From an uncultured Pelagibacteraceae bacterium (GTDB lineage: Bacteria; Pseudomonadota; Alphaproteobacteria; Pelagibacterales; Pelagibacteraceae), in NCBI GenBank assembly GCA_902536765.1, contig CACAYM010000003.1:77501-141500 (forward strand): DNA of 64,000 nucleotides, read 5' to 3'. How positions within the stretch are numbered: position 1 is the first letter of the stretch; each line of letters begins with the position of its first letter. Below, piece after piece: positions 54,347 to 63,068 of this stretch. The translations under genes and the position numbers were made by a program. The notes under the pieces were generated by a model that worked only from the letters and a program-made list of their open reading frames with translations, was not told the DNA's origin and made no database searches.

Positions 54347-56030
54347 TCAACCATTTTTTTTCATTTTGATTCAAATATTTAGAAATTTTCGAATACACTA
54401 ACAAGTGATAATTAAACAAGTATTCTTCCTCTTTTTTATTTAATAGCTTGAAATTAATAAGTTCTCTATCTATAGGTGCCAAAGTAAGGTTTTCAAAAAA
54501 TAATCGTTTTTTTTTTCTTTTCACATATATTAAATTCTCAATTCTAATTCCAAATTTTCCTTCTCTATAAAACCCAGGTTCATTACTCAAAACCATTCCT
54601 TCTTTAAGTTTTATTGGATTGTATTTGGAAATAGATTGTGGACCTTCATGCACATTTAAAAAATAACCAACTCCATGACCAGTGCCATGGCCATAATCAA
54701 GTTTTTGTTTTTTTAAAAATTTTCTTGCTTGAACATCTAGCTTTTTTCCGGTGTTATATTTAAGTAAATTACTGGTTGCAACTGCTATATGACCTTTAAG
54801 AACCAACGTAAAAATATTCTTTATTTCATTAGATTGTTTTTTGAAGCAAACAGTTCTTGTAACATCAGTTGTTCCGTATTTGTATTGCCCACCAGAATCA
54901 AATAAAAATAAGTCTTTTTTGTTTATCACTTTATTTGTTTTTTTTGTAGCTCTGTAGTGCACAATTGCGCCATTAGACCCTGATCCAGCAATTGTACTAA
55001 AACTTGGATAAAGATATTTTTTATTTTTTTTCCTGAATTTTTCTAATTGTCTTTCAGCACCAATTTCAGTTAATTTTTTTTTTTTAAAGTTTTTTATCCA
55101 AAAGAGAAACTTTGTTAATGCTACTCCATCTGACACGTGGCTTTCTATCATATTATTAATCTCGGTTGAATTTTTTATGGATTTCAAAAAGTAACATGGA
55201 TCACTTCGATTAATAATCTTAAATTTTGAACTAATAATATCTTCTTTTAGAACTGATAAGGTTTTATTATCAATAATAAATTTTTTACCTTTTAAATTTT
55301 TTATGAATTTTTCAAATTCATCTTCTTCAATAATTTGATTTGAAGATATTTTTTTTTCTATTAATAATTTCTTAGCCTTAAATTTTTTAGTAATCAGATA
55401 TATTTTTTTATTTTTTGTTACTAACAAATTACAGTTAGGCAAAGGAGAGAAAGGCGTGTCGGATCCTCTAATATTTAGTAACCAGGCAACGTTTTCAGAC
55501 GCACTTATAAACAAAAAATCTGCTTTTTTATTCGATAAGTATTTTGATACTAAATTAATTTTCTTATGATGGCTCTCTCCACTAAACTTATTTGAAAGGG
55601 AAAAAAATGGCTTACTTTTAATTTTTTTATTTTTGAAAATTTCATCAACCAAGTTTTTTTTTAAAGGTTTTAATTTAATTTTTTTGCTAAATAAATAATC
55701 CAGCTGATCGTAAGTAAAAAGATTTGGATCGAAACCTAATTTAATATTTTTAAATATTTCTTTTGGTAACTTTTCATGTATTTTTATAATTTTAAAATTT
55801 TTACCAGACTCAATTTTTGCTTGTATAGTGTATCTGCTGTCGACAAAAAGGTAATTTTTTTTTTGTAAAATAATCGCTAATCCAGCTGACCCACTAAAGT
55901 TTGATATTGTTTTAAGTCTGTCATTTTTAACCTGTTCAGTAAAAAAGCTATCATTTTTTGGTACTATATATCCATCTAAACTGTAATTTCTTGATATCTT
56001 TCTTAATTTCTTGATATTAATTTTTGTCAT
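54333..56030 (-). CDS. pepP: M24 family aminopeptidase P
   Basis: A 565-aa metallopeptidase removing N-terminal residues ahead of proline. Two creatinase-type N-terminal domains precede the pita-bread catalytic domain. Metal ligands lie in LFDSGGQYKYGTTDVTRT near 374-391 (two Asp), GTGHGVGYFLNVHEGPQ near 449-465 (His) and the ends NEPGFY and RIENL (two Glu). The N-terminal DGYIVPKNDSFFTEQV is typical of the long (about 600 aa) form. It overlaps the uvrD stop/start by 4 bases. Confidence 0.9.
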   Translation of the reverse strand: MTKINIKKLRKISRNYSLDGYIVPKNDSFFTEQVKNDRLKTISNFSGSAGLAIILQKKNYLFVDSRYTIQAKIESGKNFKIIKIHEKLPKEIFKNIKLGFDPNLFTYDQLDYLFSKKIKLKPLKKNLVDEIFKNKKIKSKPFFSLSNKFSGESHHKKINLVSKYLSNKKADFLFISASENVAWLLNIRGSDTPFSPLPNCNLLVTKNKKIYLITKKFKAKKLLIEKKISSNQIIEEDEFEKFIKNLKGKKFIIDNKTLSVLKEDIISSKFKIINRSDPCYFLKSIKNSTEINNMIESHVSDGVALTKFLFWIKNFKKKKLTEIGAERQLEKFRKKNKKYLYPSFSTIAGSGSNGAIVHYRATKKTNKVINKKDLFLFDSGGQYKYGTTDVTRTVCFKKQSNEIKNIFTLVLKGHIAVATSNLLKYNTGKKLDVQARKFLKKQKLDYGHGTGHGVGYFLNVHEGPQSISKYNPIKLKEGMVLSNEPGFYREGKFGIRIENLIYVKRKKKRLFFENLTLAPIDRELINFKLLNKKEEEYLFNYHLLVYSKISKYLNQNEKKWLIKSL

Positions 56031-58060
56031 TTAATTCTTTTTTGATATCTAATCCATCCTGGGCTCCTGGTCCCTTCTTCAATTTCAAAATCTTGATTAA
56101 ATTCAAAATCTTCATTTTGATTTTCGTCATTGTGAATAATGTCTTTTTCTATAAATTTTTCTGGGAGTTCTTCCACAAATCTTGACGCCATACTATCAAT
56201 CCAATCACCCTGATAAAATCTATTCATTGAAAATGAAATATACGCTTTTTTTTTTGCTCTTGTGATACCAACATAGGCAAGTCTCCTCTCTTCCTCTAGA
56301 CCTTTCTCTCCTTTTTCCTCTAGAGATTTTTGGTGAGGGAACAAACCTTCTTCCCAACCAGGTAAAAAAATTACATCGAATTCTAATCCTTTAGACGCAT
56401 GCATAGTCATTAAGTTAATTTTTTGGCCATCCCAGTCTTGGTCTATTGAAGTAGCTAATGATACATGCTCTAAAAAACTTTCTAAGTTATCAAATTCTTT
56501 CATAGCACTTAAAAGTTCTTTAATATTTTCTAATCTATTTTCATTTTCCAAATCTTTTTTATTTTTCAGCATTCCAGAATATCCTGACTCATCAAGTATT
56601 ATTTGCAGTAATTTCACATGATAAGTATTTTTTAATTCATAATCATTTTTCCATTTATTTAATAAATTTAAAAAATAAGATAATCCTAATTTTGCTTTTG
56701 GTTTTATCTCATTATTTTCTATCAGGATCTTTGATGCTGAAATAAGTGACACAGAATTTTTTTTTGAATATTCATGAATTATTTTTATAGTATTTTCTCC
56801 AATTGATCTTTTGGGGTTATTTACAACTCTTTCAAAAGCTAAATCATCTTTTTCTTGATAAACTAACCTCAAGTAGGCAATACAATCTTTTATTTCAGCT
56901 CTTTCATAAAACTTAGTACCCCCTATAATTCTATATGGTAGGCCAATTTTTAGAAATCTCTCCTCAAATTCTCTTGTTTGAAATATAGCTCTTACTAAAA
57001 TGGTAATATCATTTAAAGAATAACTTTTTTTCAAATTTTTTTCAATTTCATCACTAAGTCCAATTGCTTCCTCTTTGCCATTTCTATAACAACTTAGTTT
57101 GATTAAGTCACCAGTCTCTGAGTTTGCTCTCAATGTTTTGCCGACTCTTTTTTTATTATTTGAAATTAATTCTGATGCAATAGATAAAATATTTTGTGTA
57201 GATCTATAGTTCTCTTCAAGTCTAATTACTTTCGTATTTTCATAAATTTTATCAAATTCTAAAAAGTTTTTTATCTCCGCACCTCTCCAACTATAAATTG
57301 ATTGATCATCATCGCCAACACAGCAAATATTTTTATTCAATTTTGCGAGAATATTTAACCATTTACTTTGAATATAATTTGTATCTTGGTATTCATCTAC
57401 TAAGATATATTTAAAATTTTTATTATAAATTTCACAAATATCTTCATTTTTCTGCAAAATATTTACGCAGTGTAAAATAAGGTCGCCAAAGTCACAACAA
57501 TTTAGATTAATTAATTTTTGTTGATAAATTATATATACAGGAAGAATTGTTTTTTCAAATATATCTTTTTTATTTAAAATAACATCTTTTGGAAACCATC
57601 CATTATTTTTCCATCTATCAATTATAGAAAGAATTAATTTAGGCGATAATTTTTTTGAATCTATATTTTCTGACTTACAAATATTTTTTATAAGTCTTAC
57701 TTGATCATCAGTGTCTAAAATAGTAAAATTAGAGTTTAGCCCTGCAGCTTTTGCATGTTTTCTTAAAATTTTTGCACATATCGAATGAAATGTTCCTAGC
57801 CACGAAAGTCCTACAGCTTCAGACCCAAGTATTTTGCTAACCCTTAAGTGCATTTCTTTTGCTGCTTTATTAGTGAAAGTTACTGACAATATTTGGTTCG
57901 GAAAAGCCTTTTTTTTTTTAATTATATGCGCAATCCTAGATGTAAGTACTTTAGTTTTTCCTGAACCAGCTCCAGCAACTACCAAAATTGGTCCTTCCGT
58001 GTTAATTACAGCCTCTTTTTGTGCAGAATTTAAATCTTTTAAATAATCAAAGTTTATCAT
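56027..58060 (-). CDS. uvrD: UvrD/PcrA-family DNA helicase
   Basis: A 677-aa superfamily 1A helicase for mismatch and excision repair. Walker A VVAGAGSGKTKVLTSRIA is near 28-45, motif II VDEYQDTN near 222-229, GDDDQSIYSWRGA near 248-260 (motif III), EENYRST near 288, motif V MTMHASKGLEFD near 553-564 and motif VI EERRLAYVGITRAKK near 592-606. The C-terminal acidic tail is common in UvrD. It ends 33 bases from the divergent AsmA-like gene. Confidence 0.93.
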   Translation of the reverse strand: MINFDYLKDLNSAQKEAVINTEGPILVVAGAGSGKTKVLTSRIAHIIKKKKAFPNQILSVTFTNKAAKEMHLRVSKILGSEAVGLSWLGTFHSICAKILRKHAKAAGLNSNFTILDTDDQVRLIKNICKSENIDSKKLSPKLILSIIDRWKNNGWFPKDVILNKKDIFEKTILPVYIIYQQKLINLNCCDFGDLILHCVNILQKNEDICEIYNKNFKYILVDEYQDTNYIQSKWLNILAKLNKNICCVGDDDQSIYSWRGAEIKNFLEFDKIYENTKVIRLEENYRSTQNILSIASELISNNKKRVGKTLRANSETGDLIKLSCYRNGKEEAIGLSDEIEKNLKKSYSLNDITILVRAIFQTREFEERFLKIGLPYRIIGGTKFYERAEIKDCIAYLRLVYQEKDDLAFERVVNNPKRSIGENTIKIIHEYSKKNSVSLISASKILIENNEIKPKAKLGLSYFLNLLNKWKNDYELKNTYHVKLLQIILDESGYSGMLKNKKDLENENRLENIKELLSAMKEFDNLESFLEHVSLATSIDQDWDGQKINLMTMHASKGLEFDVIFLPGWEEGLFPHQKSLEEKGEKGLEEERRLAYVGITRAKKKAYISFSMNRFYQGDWIDSMASRFVEELPEKFIEKDIIHNDENQNEDFEFNQDFEIEEGTRSPGWIRYQKRIK

Positions 58061-58093
58061 TTATAAATAATCATTATAAATCATTTTAAATTT

Positions 58094-59539
58094 ATGAAAA
58101 AAATAAATTTTAATATAAAATTTAATCCTAAAATTGGGATATTTACACTCACTAGTTTATTTTTTTTGTACTTGTTATATTTATCAATACCAAGTTTATA
58201 CGATAGTGGAAGAGTACAAAAAGACCTTAATAATAAAATTGTAGATGAGTTCGGGTTCAATCTTAGTCTATCTAGTGAAATTTCTTACAGAATCCTCCCT
58301 CAACCACATTTTCATGTCAAGGACTCAAAAATTTTAGGAAAAAATAAAATAGCAGAGGAGATTGGAGAGATTAAAGATATAAAGATTTTTATAAACCAAA
58401 GAAATTTATTAAAAAAACAAGATATAAATATTAAACAAATAGTTTTCTCGAAAGGTAATTTTTTTATTAATAGAGAAAATTTTAGCTTTATAATAAATCT
58501 TCTTAATGATGAATTTTCAAAAAAAAAACTTATTATAAAAAAAAGTAAATTATTTTTTAACGATAAAAATAGAGATATAATTTTTATATATAGTATCGAT
58601 AGTCTTAACCTTTTCAAAAATATAAAAAAAAAAAATCAAGGGATAAAAACCAAAGGAAGTATTTTTAAAATACCAATTAAATTTTATTGGGAAAAAAATT
58701 TAGAAAATAAAAAAACTATTTCAAATTTTAAAGCTGATAAATTAGATATTGATTTTCAAAACAAAGGTAATTTTCAGAATGAAGAATATATTTATGATAA
58801 TAATTTAAATATTTTAACAAGTAATTTTAAAACAAATTATAAAATTTCAAAAAATCAAATTGAATTAAAATCACAAAAATCTCTTATAAAGAATACTCCA
58901 ATCAGTTATTTTGGTAATATTGATTTATCACCTTTTAGTTTCCAAATATATATTAATGCTAAAGAAATCGATCTTGAGTATTTTTTCAAAAATACTTTTT
59001 TCCTGAACGAAATAGTATCTTCAAATATTTTACTAAACCAAAATATTAATGGAGTTTTAAAAATCAAAACCGAAAAATTAAATAAAAATAAATTTTTTAA
59101 TAGCGCCCAAGTAAATGTTAATTTTGAGGAAGGCTATTTTAATTTTAATAATTCTTATGCAATAAATAATAAATTTGCTAAAATTACCGCAAATAACATC
59201 AAATTTGAGGAAATAAATGCCACATCATACCTAAATGGAGATATTTTTTTAGATATTTTTAACAAAAACCAATTTTTTAAATTTTTTCCAATTCAAAAAA
59301 AAAAAAGATTTAAAAGAAATTTTGATAAGATAAAATTTTATTTTACGTTCAATTTAAATAATTCAAAATTTTCTATAAATAGAATTAATTTTTTCGATAA
59401 ACAAAATAAAATTATTCAATCAAAAAATGTGGATGATTTTGTTGAAGATAATTACGAAACTCGTTTTAATTACTCAAATAGTGTTTTATTTAAAAACTAT
59501 ATAAAAAAAGTTATCAACGCTTATTTAGACGAGGGATAA
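58094..59539 (+). CDS. AsmA-like protein
   Basis: A 481-aa protein with a single hydrophobic segment near 15-32 at the N-terminus, then a long basic and polar region rich in alternating short strands. The early stretch LNNKIVDEFGFNLSLSSEISYRILPQPHFHVKDSKIL resembles the N-terminus of AsmA proteins, which are thought to help phospholipid traffic between membranes. The call is based on this pattern and on topology. It is shorter than the E. coli AsmA (about 617 aa). A 12-A run lies at 58624-58635. Its end overlaps fumC by 19 bases. Confidence 0.6.
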   Translation: MKKINFNIKFNPKIGIFTLTSLFFLYLLYLSIPSLYDSGRVQKDLNNKIVDEFGFNLSLSSEISYRILPQPHFHVKDSKILGKNKIAEEIGEIKDIKIFINQRNLLKKQDINIKQIVFSKGNFFINRENFSFIINLLNDEFSKKKLIIKKSKLFFNDKNRDIIFIYSIDSLNLFKNIKKKNQGIKTKGSIFKIPIKFYWEKNLENKKTISNFKADKLDIDFQNKGNFQNEEYIYDNNLNILTSNFKTNYKISKNQIELKSQKSLIKNTPISYFGNIDLSPFSFQIYINAKEIDLEYFFKNTFFLNEIVSSNILLNQNINGVLKIKTEKLNKNKFFNSAQVNVNFEEGYFNFNNSYAINNKFAKITANNIKFEEINATSYLNGDIFLDIFNKNQFFKFFPIQKKKRFKRNFDKIKFYFTFNLNNSKFSINRINFFDKQNKIIQSKNVDDFVEDNYETRFNYSNSVLFKNYIKKVINAYLDEG

Positions 59540-60915
59540 ATCATTTTCTTTGGATCTACTATTTTATCATATTCACTTTCACTAATTAATTTCGTTTTTA
59601 AAGTTTCATATCTTAAAGATGTGTTATTAGTAAGAGCATTTTTTGCAATCTTCGCTGCTTTATCGTACCCAATTTTTGGCGTTAACGCAGTTACCAGCAT
59701 TAATGAATTGTTAAGTAGCTCCTTTATTTTTATTTTGTTTGCTTTAATTCCATCAACACAATACTTTGCGAAGTTTTTTGAACTATCTGATAACAACGTT
59801 ATGGATTGTATAATATTATGAGCAATAAGAGGTTTAAATACATTTAATTCAAAATGTCCATTCGATCCGGCTATTGTAATTCCATAATGATTACCCATGA
59901 CTTTTGCACAAACCATCGTTATTGCCTCGCACTGTGTTGGGTTTATCTTGCCAGGCATTATTGATGAACCTGCCTCATTCGCTGGCAATTCTAATTCTGA
60001 ATATCCAGCTCTTGGTCCGGATCCTAAAAATCTTATATCATTTGCAATTTTAGTCAAACAAACTGCAGTTGTATTTAAAGTTCCAGAAAAATTTACTATT
60101 GGATCATGAGATGCAAGAGCTGCAAATTTATTTTTTGCACACTTAAATGGAAGTTTAGTAATTTTTGATATCTCATTGACAATTTTTTTATCAAAGTTTT
60201 TTGAACTATTTATACCAGTTCCGACAGCGGTTCCACCTTGAGCTAGAAAATAAATTTCTTTAAGGCTTAACTTTATTCTATTAATTGAATCTTGAAGCTG
60301 GGATTGGTAACCAGAAAATTCCTGACCAAGTGAAATTGGTGTAGCATCTTGAAGATGTGTTCTTCCTATCTTAATTATTTTATTAAATTCTGAAACTTTT
60401 TTTTTAAGTTTTTTATTCAACAATTCTAGATTAGGTAAAAGATCATTTATTGTTTTAGTCGCAATAGCTATGTGAATAGCTGAGGGAAATACGTCGTTGG
60501 TAGATTGAGACTTGTTTACATGGTCATTCGGATGTACGGGATTTTTAGTACCCTTTTTTCCTTTCAAAATTTCTATTGCTCTATTAGAAATGACTTCATT
60601 AATATTCATATTTGTTTGGGTTCCAGAGCCAGTTTGCCAAACTTTTAATGGAAAATGATCTTTTAATTTTCCTGATATTACTTCCTCAGATGCTTTAATA
60701 ACAGCTCTTGCAATTTTTTTATCTATTTTTTTTTCTTTTAAATGCACAATCGCTGCTGACTTTTTGATTATCGCAATAGATTGAATAATCAAAGGATTAA
60801 TTAAAATATCTCCAATATTGAAATATTTTTTTGACCTTTCTGTAGACGCGCCCCAATATTTATCCACAGGCACACTTATTGAACCGATGCTATCGTATTC
60901 TTTTCTAGTTTTCAT
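59521..60915 (-). CDS. fumC: Fumarate hydratase class II
   Basis: TCA cycle enzyme interconverting fumarate and malate. The 464-aa protein starts at ATG 60915 with MKTRKEYDSIG..VPVDKYWGAST; an upstream start at 60954 adds 13 residues. Motifs include GSGTQTNMNINEVISNRA near 97-114, HPNDHVNKSQSTND near 128-141, the TGINSS region and the fumarase signature SSIMPGKINPTQCE near 317-330. Divergent from the MazG-like gene across 69 bases. Its stop overlaps the AsmA-like gene tail to tail. Confidence 0.95.
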   Translation of the reverse strand: MKTRKEYDSIGSISVPVDKYWGASTERSKKYFNIGDILINPLIIQSIAIIKKSAAIVHLKEKKIDKKIARAVIKASEEVISGKLKDHFPLKVWQTGSGTQTNMNINEVISNRAIEILKGKKGTKNPVHPNDHVNKSQSTNDVFPSAIHIAIATKTINDLLPNLELLNKKLKKKVSEFNKIIKIGRTHLQDATPISLGQEFSGYQSQLQDSINRIKLSLKEIYFLAQGGTAVGTGINSSKNFDKKIVNEISKITKLPFKCAKNKFAALASHDPIVNFSGTLNTTAVCLTKIANDIRFLGSGPRAGYSELELPANEAGSSIMPGKINPTQCEAITMVCAKVMGNHYGITIAGSNGHFELNVFKPLIAHNIIQSITLLSDSSKNFAKYCVDGIKANKIKIKELLNNSLMLVTALTPKIGYDKAAKIAKNALTNNTSLRYETLKTKLISESEYDKIVDPKKMIYPSSK

Positions 60916-60984
60916 AAACTTTAGTTTGAGTTCATTGATGTATTTCTTATACAATATGTTGAAAGAGAATCAAATAGGAGTGAT

Positions 60985-61359
60985 ATGACAAATTTTGAAA
61001 AAGTTGAATTGTTTATGAAAACTTTTGGCCAAGAAGTTAAAACTTCGCCTAGCCTAAGTAATAAAAAAATAAACGATTTGAGGTTGAGCCTTATCGAGGA
61101 GGAGTTAAATGAACTTAAAGATGCAATAAAGAACAATAATTTGGTTGAAGTAGCTGATGCACTTACGGATATTTTATATGTTACTTATGGAGCTGGTCAC
61201 GCGTTTGGTATAAACTTGGATGAATGTTTCGATGAAGTTCAAAAGTCTAATATGAGCAAACTAGATATGAATGGTAAGCCAATTTTTAACAATAAGGGAA
61301 AAGTAATGAAAGGACCAAATTATTTTATTCCAAACTTTTCAAAACTTATAAAAAGCTAA
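60985..61359 (+). CDS. MazG-like nucleotide pyrophosphohydrolase
   Basis: A 124-aa all-alpha NTP pyrophosphohydrolase-type protein. The metal-binding pattern is seen as EEELNELKDA near 38-47 and EVADALTDILYVTYGAGHAFG near 54-74 (E-x2-D type). The C-terminal NKGKVMKGPNYFIPNFSKLI is found in homologues annotated as phosphoribosyl-ATP pyrophosphohydrolase-like. The substrate is not predicted. The stop lies directly against the convergent methyltransferase gene. Confidence 0.78.
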   Translation: MTNFEKVELFMKTFGQEVKTSPSLSNKKINDLRLSLIEEELNELKDAIKNNNLVEVADALTDILYVTYGAGHAFGINLDECFDEVQKSNMSKLDMNGKPIFNNKGKVMKGPNYFIPNFSKLIKS

Positions 61360-62121
61360 TTATTTTTTTTTTAAGAATGCTATATTTGAGGATAAAGGCG
61401 ATTTTTGATTTCCTTCATAAGTAAATATTTCCTCAATATTTTTAAATAAATAATCTTGATCCTCTTTATTGAGTATCTGCGACTCAAAATAACTTTTATT
61501 TTTTATATTTGTAAGCAATTCCTCAATAAATATTTCCTTACCATTACTATCATCCAAATGTTTTTGATCATTGGGTGCTTTAAAATCCTCAATTATATAA
61601 TAAGAATTACTTTCAACTTTTTTAAAAAAAAACTTTAAATTTTTAATAATGTGCGTAAGTATATGAGAGCCATCATCTATAATTATTTTGAATTTTTTAT
61701 TATAGATTTTTTTTTCTAAATTTTTAAATTCATTTTCAATTGTTAGATCGCAATTTATAAATTTTAACCTTTTTGATTTATAACTAAACTTAAAATTTCT
61801 ATCTACTCCACATACATATGCATTGGGAAAATATAACACAAATGCAGCAGATGATGCACCTTTCCATGTCCCAATTTCTAGAAGGTCAAACTTTTGATTT
61901 TTATATGATGACAAATGTTTTTCATAATATTTCGCGAAACCATGTCCAAGAATAAGATCTGAGTTTTTATCGTATTGATTTTTTACATTTGTACCTTTGT
62001 CAGTCCCAAAATAATTAAATATATCATCTAATGAACTAAAATTATTAAATATCTTATCGACATCGATTTTAGGTTTGAGATTAAAAGTAATTTTTTTATA
62101 AAGTCGTGTAATTTTTTTCAT
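61360..62121 (-). CDS. Class I SAM methyltransferase-like (cephalosporin-hydroxylase type)
   Basis: A 253-aa protein with FDLLEIGTWKGASSAAFV near 78-95, VCGVDRNFKF near 103 and FKIIIDDGSHILTHIIKNLKFFF near 144-166; IDDGSH is a hallmark of the group that includes macrocin-O-methyltransferase and cephalosporin hydroxylase-like proteins. FNYFGTDKGT near 36-45 is also conserved in this group. It is followed by 40 bases before bcp and could be cotranscribed with it. Function in O-methylation of a glycan is plausible. Confidence 0.7.
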   Translation of the reverse strand: MKKITRLYKKITFNLKPKIDVDKIFNNFSSLDDIFNYFGTDKGTNVKNQYDKNSDLILGHGFAKYYEKHLSSYKNQKFDLLEIGTWKGASSAAFVLYFPNAYVCGVDRNFKFSYKSKRLKFINCDLTIENEFKNLEKKIYNKKFKIIIDDGSHILTHIIKNLKFFFKKVESNSYYIIEDFKAPNDQKHLDDSNGKEIFIEELLTNIKNKSYFESQILNKEDQDYLFKNIEEIFTYEGNQKSPLSSNIAFLKKK

Positions 62122-62161
62122 AAATAATTAAGCTATTATTATACTAAAAAATTTTCTTTAA

Positions 62162-62623
62162 CTATTTTTTTAATTCTAACAATACTTCTTTAGCATGATC
62201 TTTAACTCTTACATTTGACCATATTTTTTGAATCTTACCATTTAGGTTTATTAAGAAAGTGGATCTTATTACACCCATATAATTTTTTCCCAAAAATGAC
62301 TTTTTACCCCATGCACCGTATTTCTTTATAACTGATAATCTTTCGTCAGATAATAAATCAAACTTTAATTTATATTTCTTCTTAAATTTGAGATGACTTT
62401 TGATATTATCTTTAGATAATCCAAGCACCAAAGTATTTTTTTTTTTAAAAATATTATTTAACTTATTAAAATCTTTAGACTCCAATGTGCACCCAGGTGT
62501 ATCATCTTTTGGATAAATATATAAAACAATTTTTTGTTTACATTTATTTAATTCAAAAAATTTACCATTCGTACTAGGCAGTTTAAAGTTGGGAGCTTTT
62601 TTATTTAACTTTAACTTTATCAT
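62162..62623 (-). CDS. bcp: Peroxiredoxin Bcp/PrxQ
   Basis: A 153-aa thioredoxin-fold peroxidase that reduces hydroperoxides. LYIYPKDDTPGCTLESKDF near 34-52 holds the peroxidatic Cys (about residue 45) in the TPGCT motif. The usual resolving Cys five residues on is Lys here. A Cys near residue 28 lies before the active-site strand. Function may depend on an external thiol or a different resolving Cys. A perfect 10-bp hairpin lies just upstream of its ATG. Confidence 0.86.
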   Translation of the reverse strand: MIKLKLNKKAPNFKLPSTNGKFFELNKCKQKIVLYIYPKDDTPGCTLESKDFNKLNNIFKKKNTLVLGLSKDNIKSHLKFKKKYKLKFDLLSDERLSVIKKYGAWGKKSFLGKNYMGVIRSTFLINLNGKIQKIWSNVRVKDHAKEVLLELKK

Positions 62624-62633
62624 TTAATTTTTT

Positions 62634-62656
62634 ATGAGGTGATATTATCACCTCAT
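62634..62656. other. Perfect inverted repeat ahead of bcp
   Basis: ATGAGGTGAT and ATCACCTCAT form a perfect 10-base-pair stem with a 3-base loop (ATT). It is 10 bases upstream of the bcp ATG on the minus strand and 5 bases after the small secreted protein gene. No T-tract follows on either strand, so a classic Rho-independent terminator is not supported; it may protect an mRNA end or regulate bcp. Confidence 0.75.
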
Positions 62657-62661
62657 ATCAA

Positions 62662-62868
62662 CTAATTATTTAACATGCTCAAAGCTTTATTAAATAGCTT
62701 TTCAGATTTAGCATGATCGCCGTCGTCGTGTGCTTTCTTTCCAGCATCTTTAAGTTTTTCAATTTCATTTAGTTTATTTTCAATTTCAGTTAATAGCAAA
62801 GGACAAGACCCTGCGTTTGCTGCTTGAGCATAAATAAACAGAAATATAGATATTATTATTTTTTTCAT
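62662..62868 (-). CDS. Small secreted protein, unknown function
   Basis: A 68-codon gene starting at ATG 62868, preceded by a strong Shine-Dalgarno GGAGGTG at 62872-62878; a TTG 12 bases upstream overlaps that site and is not credible. The N-terminus MKKIIISIFLFIYAQAANA-G is a signal peptide with an ANA cleavage motif near residue 19. The mature part of about 49 residues is a short helical, charged peptide (LTEIENKLNEIEKLKDAGKK) with one Cys (C-P-L) near its start; the last 20 residues resemble a half-TPR (GDHAKSEKLFNKALSML). Periplasmic location likely. I do not recognise a family. Confidence 0.72.
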   Translation of the reverse strand: MKKIIISIFLFIYAQAANAGSCPLLLTEIENKLNEIEKLKDAGKKAHDDGDHAKSEKLFNKALSMLNN

Positions 62869-62871
62869 ATT

Positions 62872-62878
62872 CACCTCC
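62872..62878 (-). promoter_or_regulatory. Strong Shine-Dalgarno site for small secreted protein
   Basis: GGAGGTG on the minus strand, 3 bases before ATG 62868. Most genes of the island show no such site, so this one is unusually strong and decides the start. Confidence 0.7.
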
Positions 62879-62919
62879 AAATAAAAATTATTACACTTAT
62901 TTCTTTTTAAAAGTATCAG

Positions 62920-62930
62920 AGTGTCACACT
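62920..62930. promoter_or_regulatory. Short palindrome, possible operator
   Basis: AGTGTCACACT is an odd palindrome (five-base arms, central C), 52 bases upstream of the small secreted gene start, in the 200-base divergent gap with 63069. It could bind a regulator; chance occurrence is not excluded. Confidence 0.3.
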
Positions 62931-63027
62931 TTCAAAATTTAAAAAAAAAGAATACAAATTTTATTTTAATCTGAAATATGATTATAATTATAACTTTCTT
63001 TACAAATAAATAATGTAATTAAGTATT

Positions 63028-63044
63028 ATCCTAATTTATAGGAT
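63028..63044. other. Short inverted repeat in divergent gap
   Basis: ATCCTA and TAGGAT form a 6-bp stem around a 5-base loop, 25 bases ahead of the ATG at 63069. The 62869-63068 gap is otherwise AT-rich with no gene seen. Confidence 0.25.
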
Positions 63045-63068
63045 GATATATATTTAATATTAAAAAAA

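Noticed and set aside
62634..62656. Rho-independent terminator
   Set aside because: The hairpin is perfect but neither strand has a run of T after it; on the minus strand it is followed by A residues.
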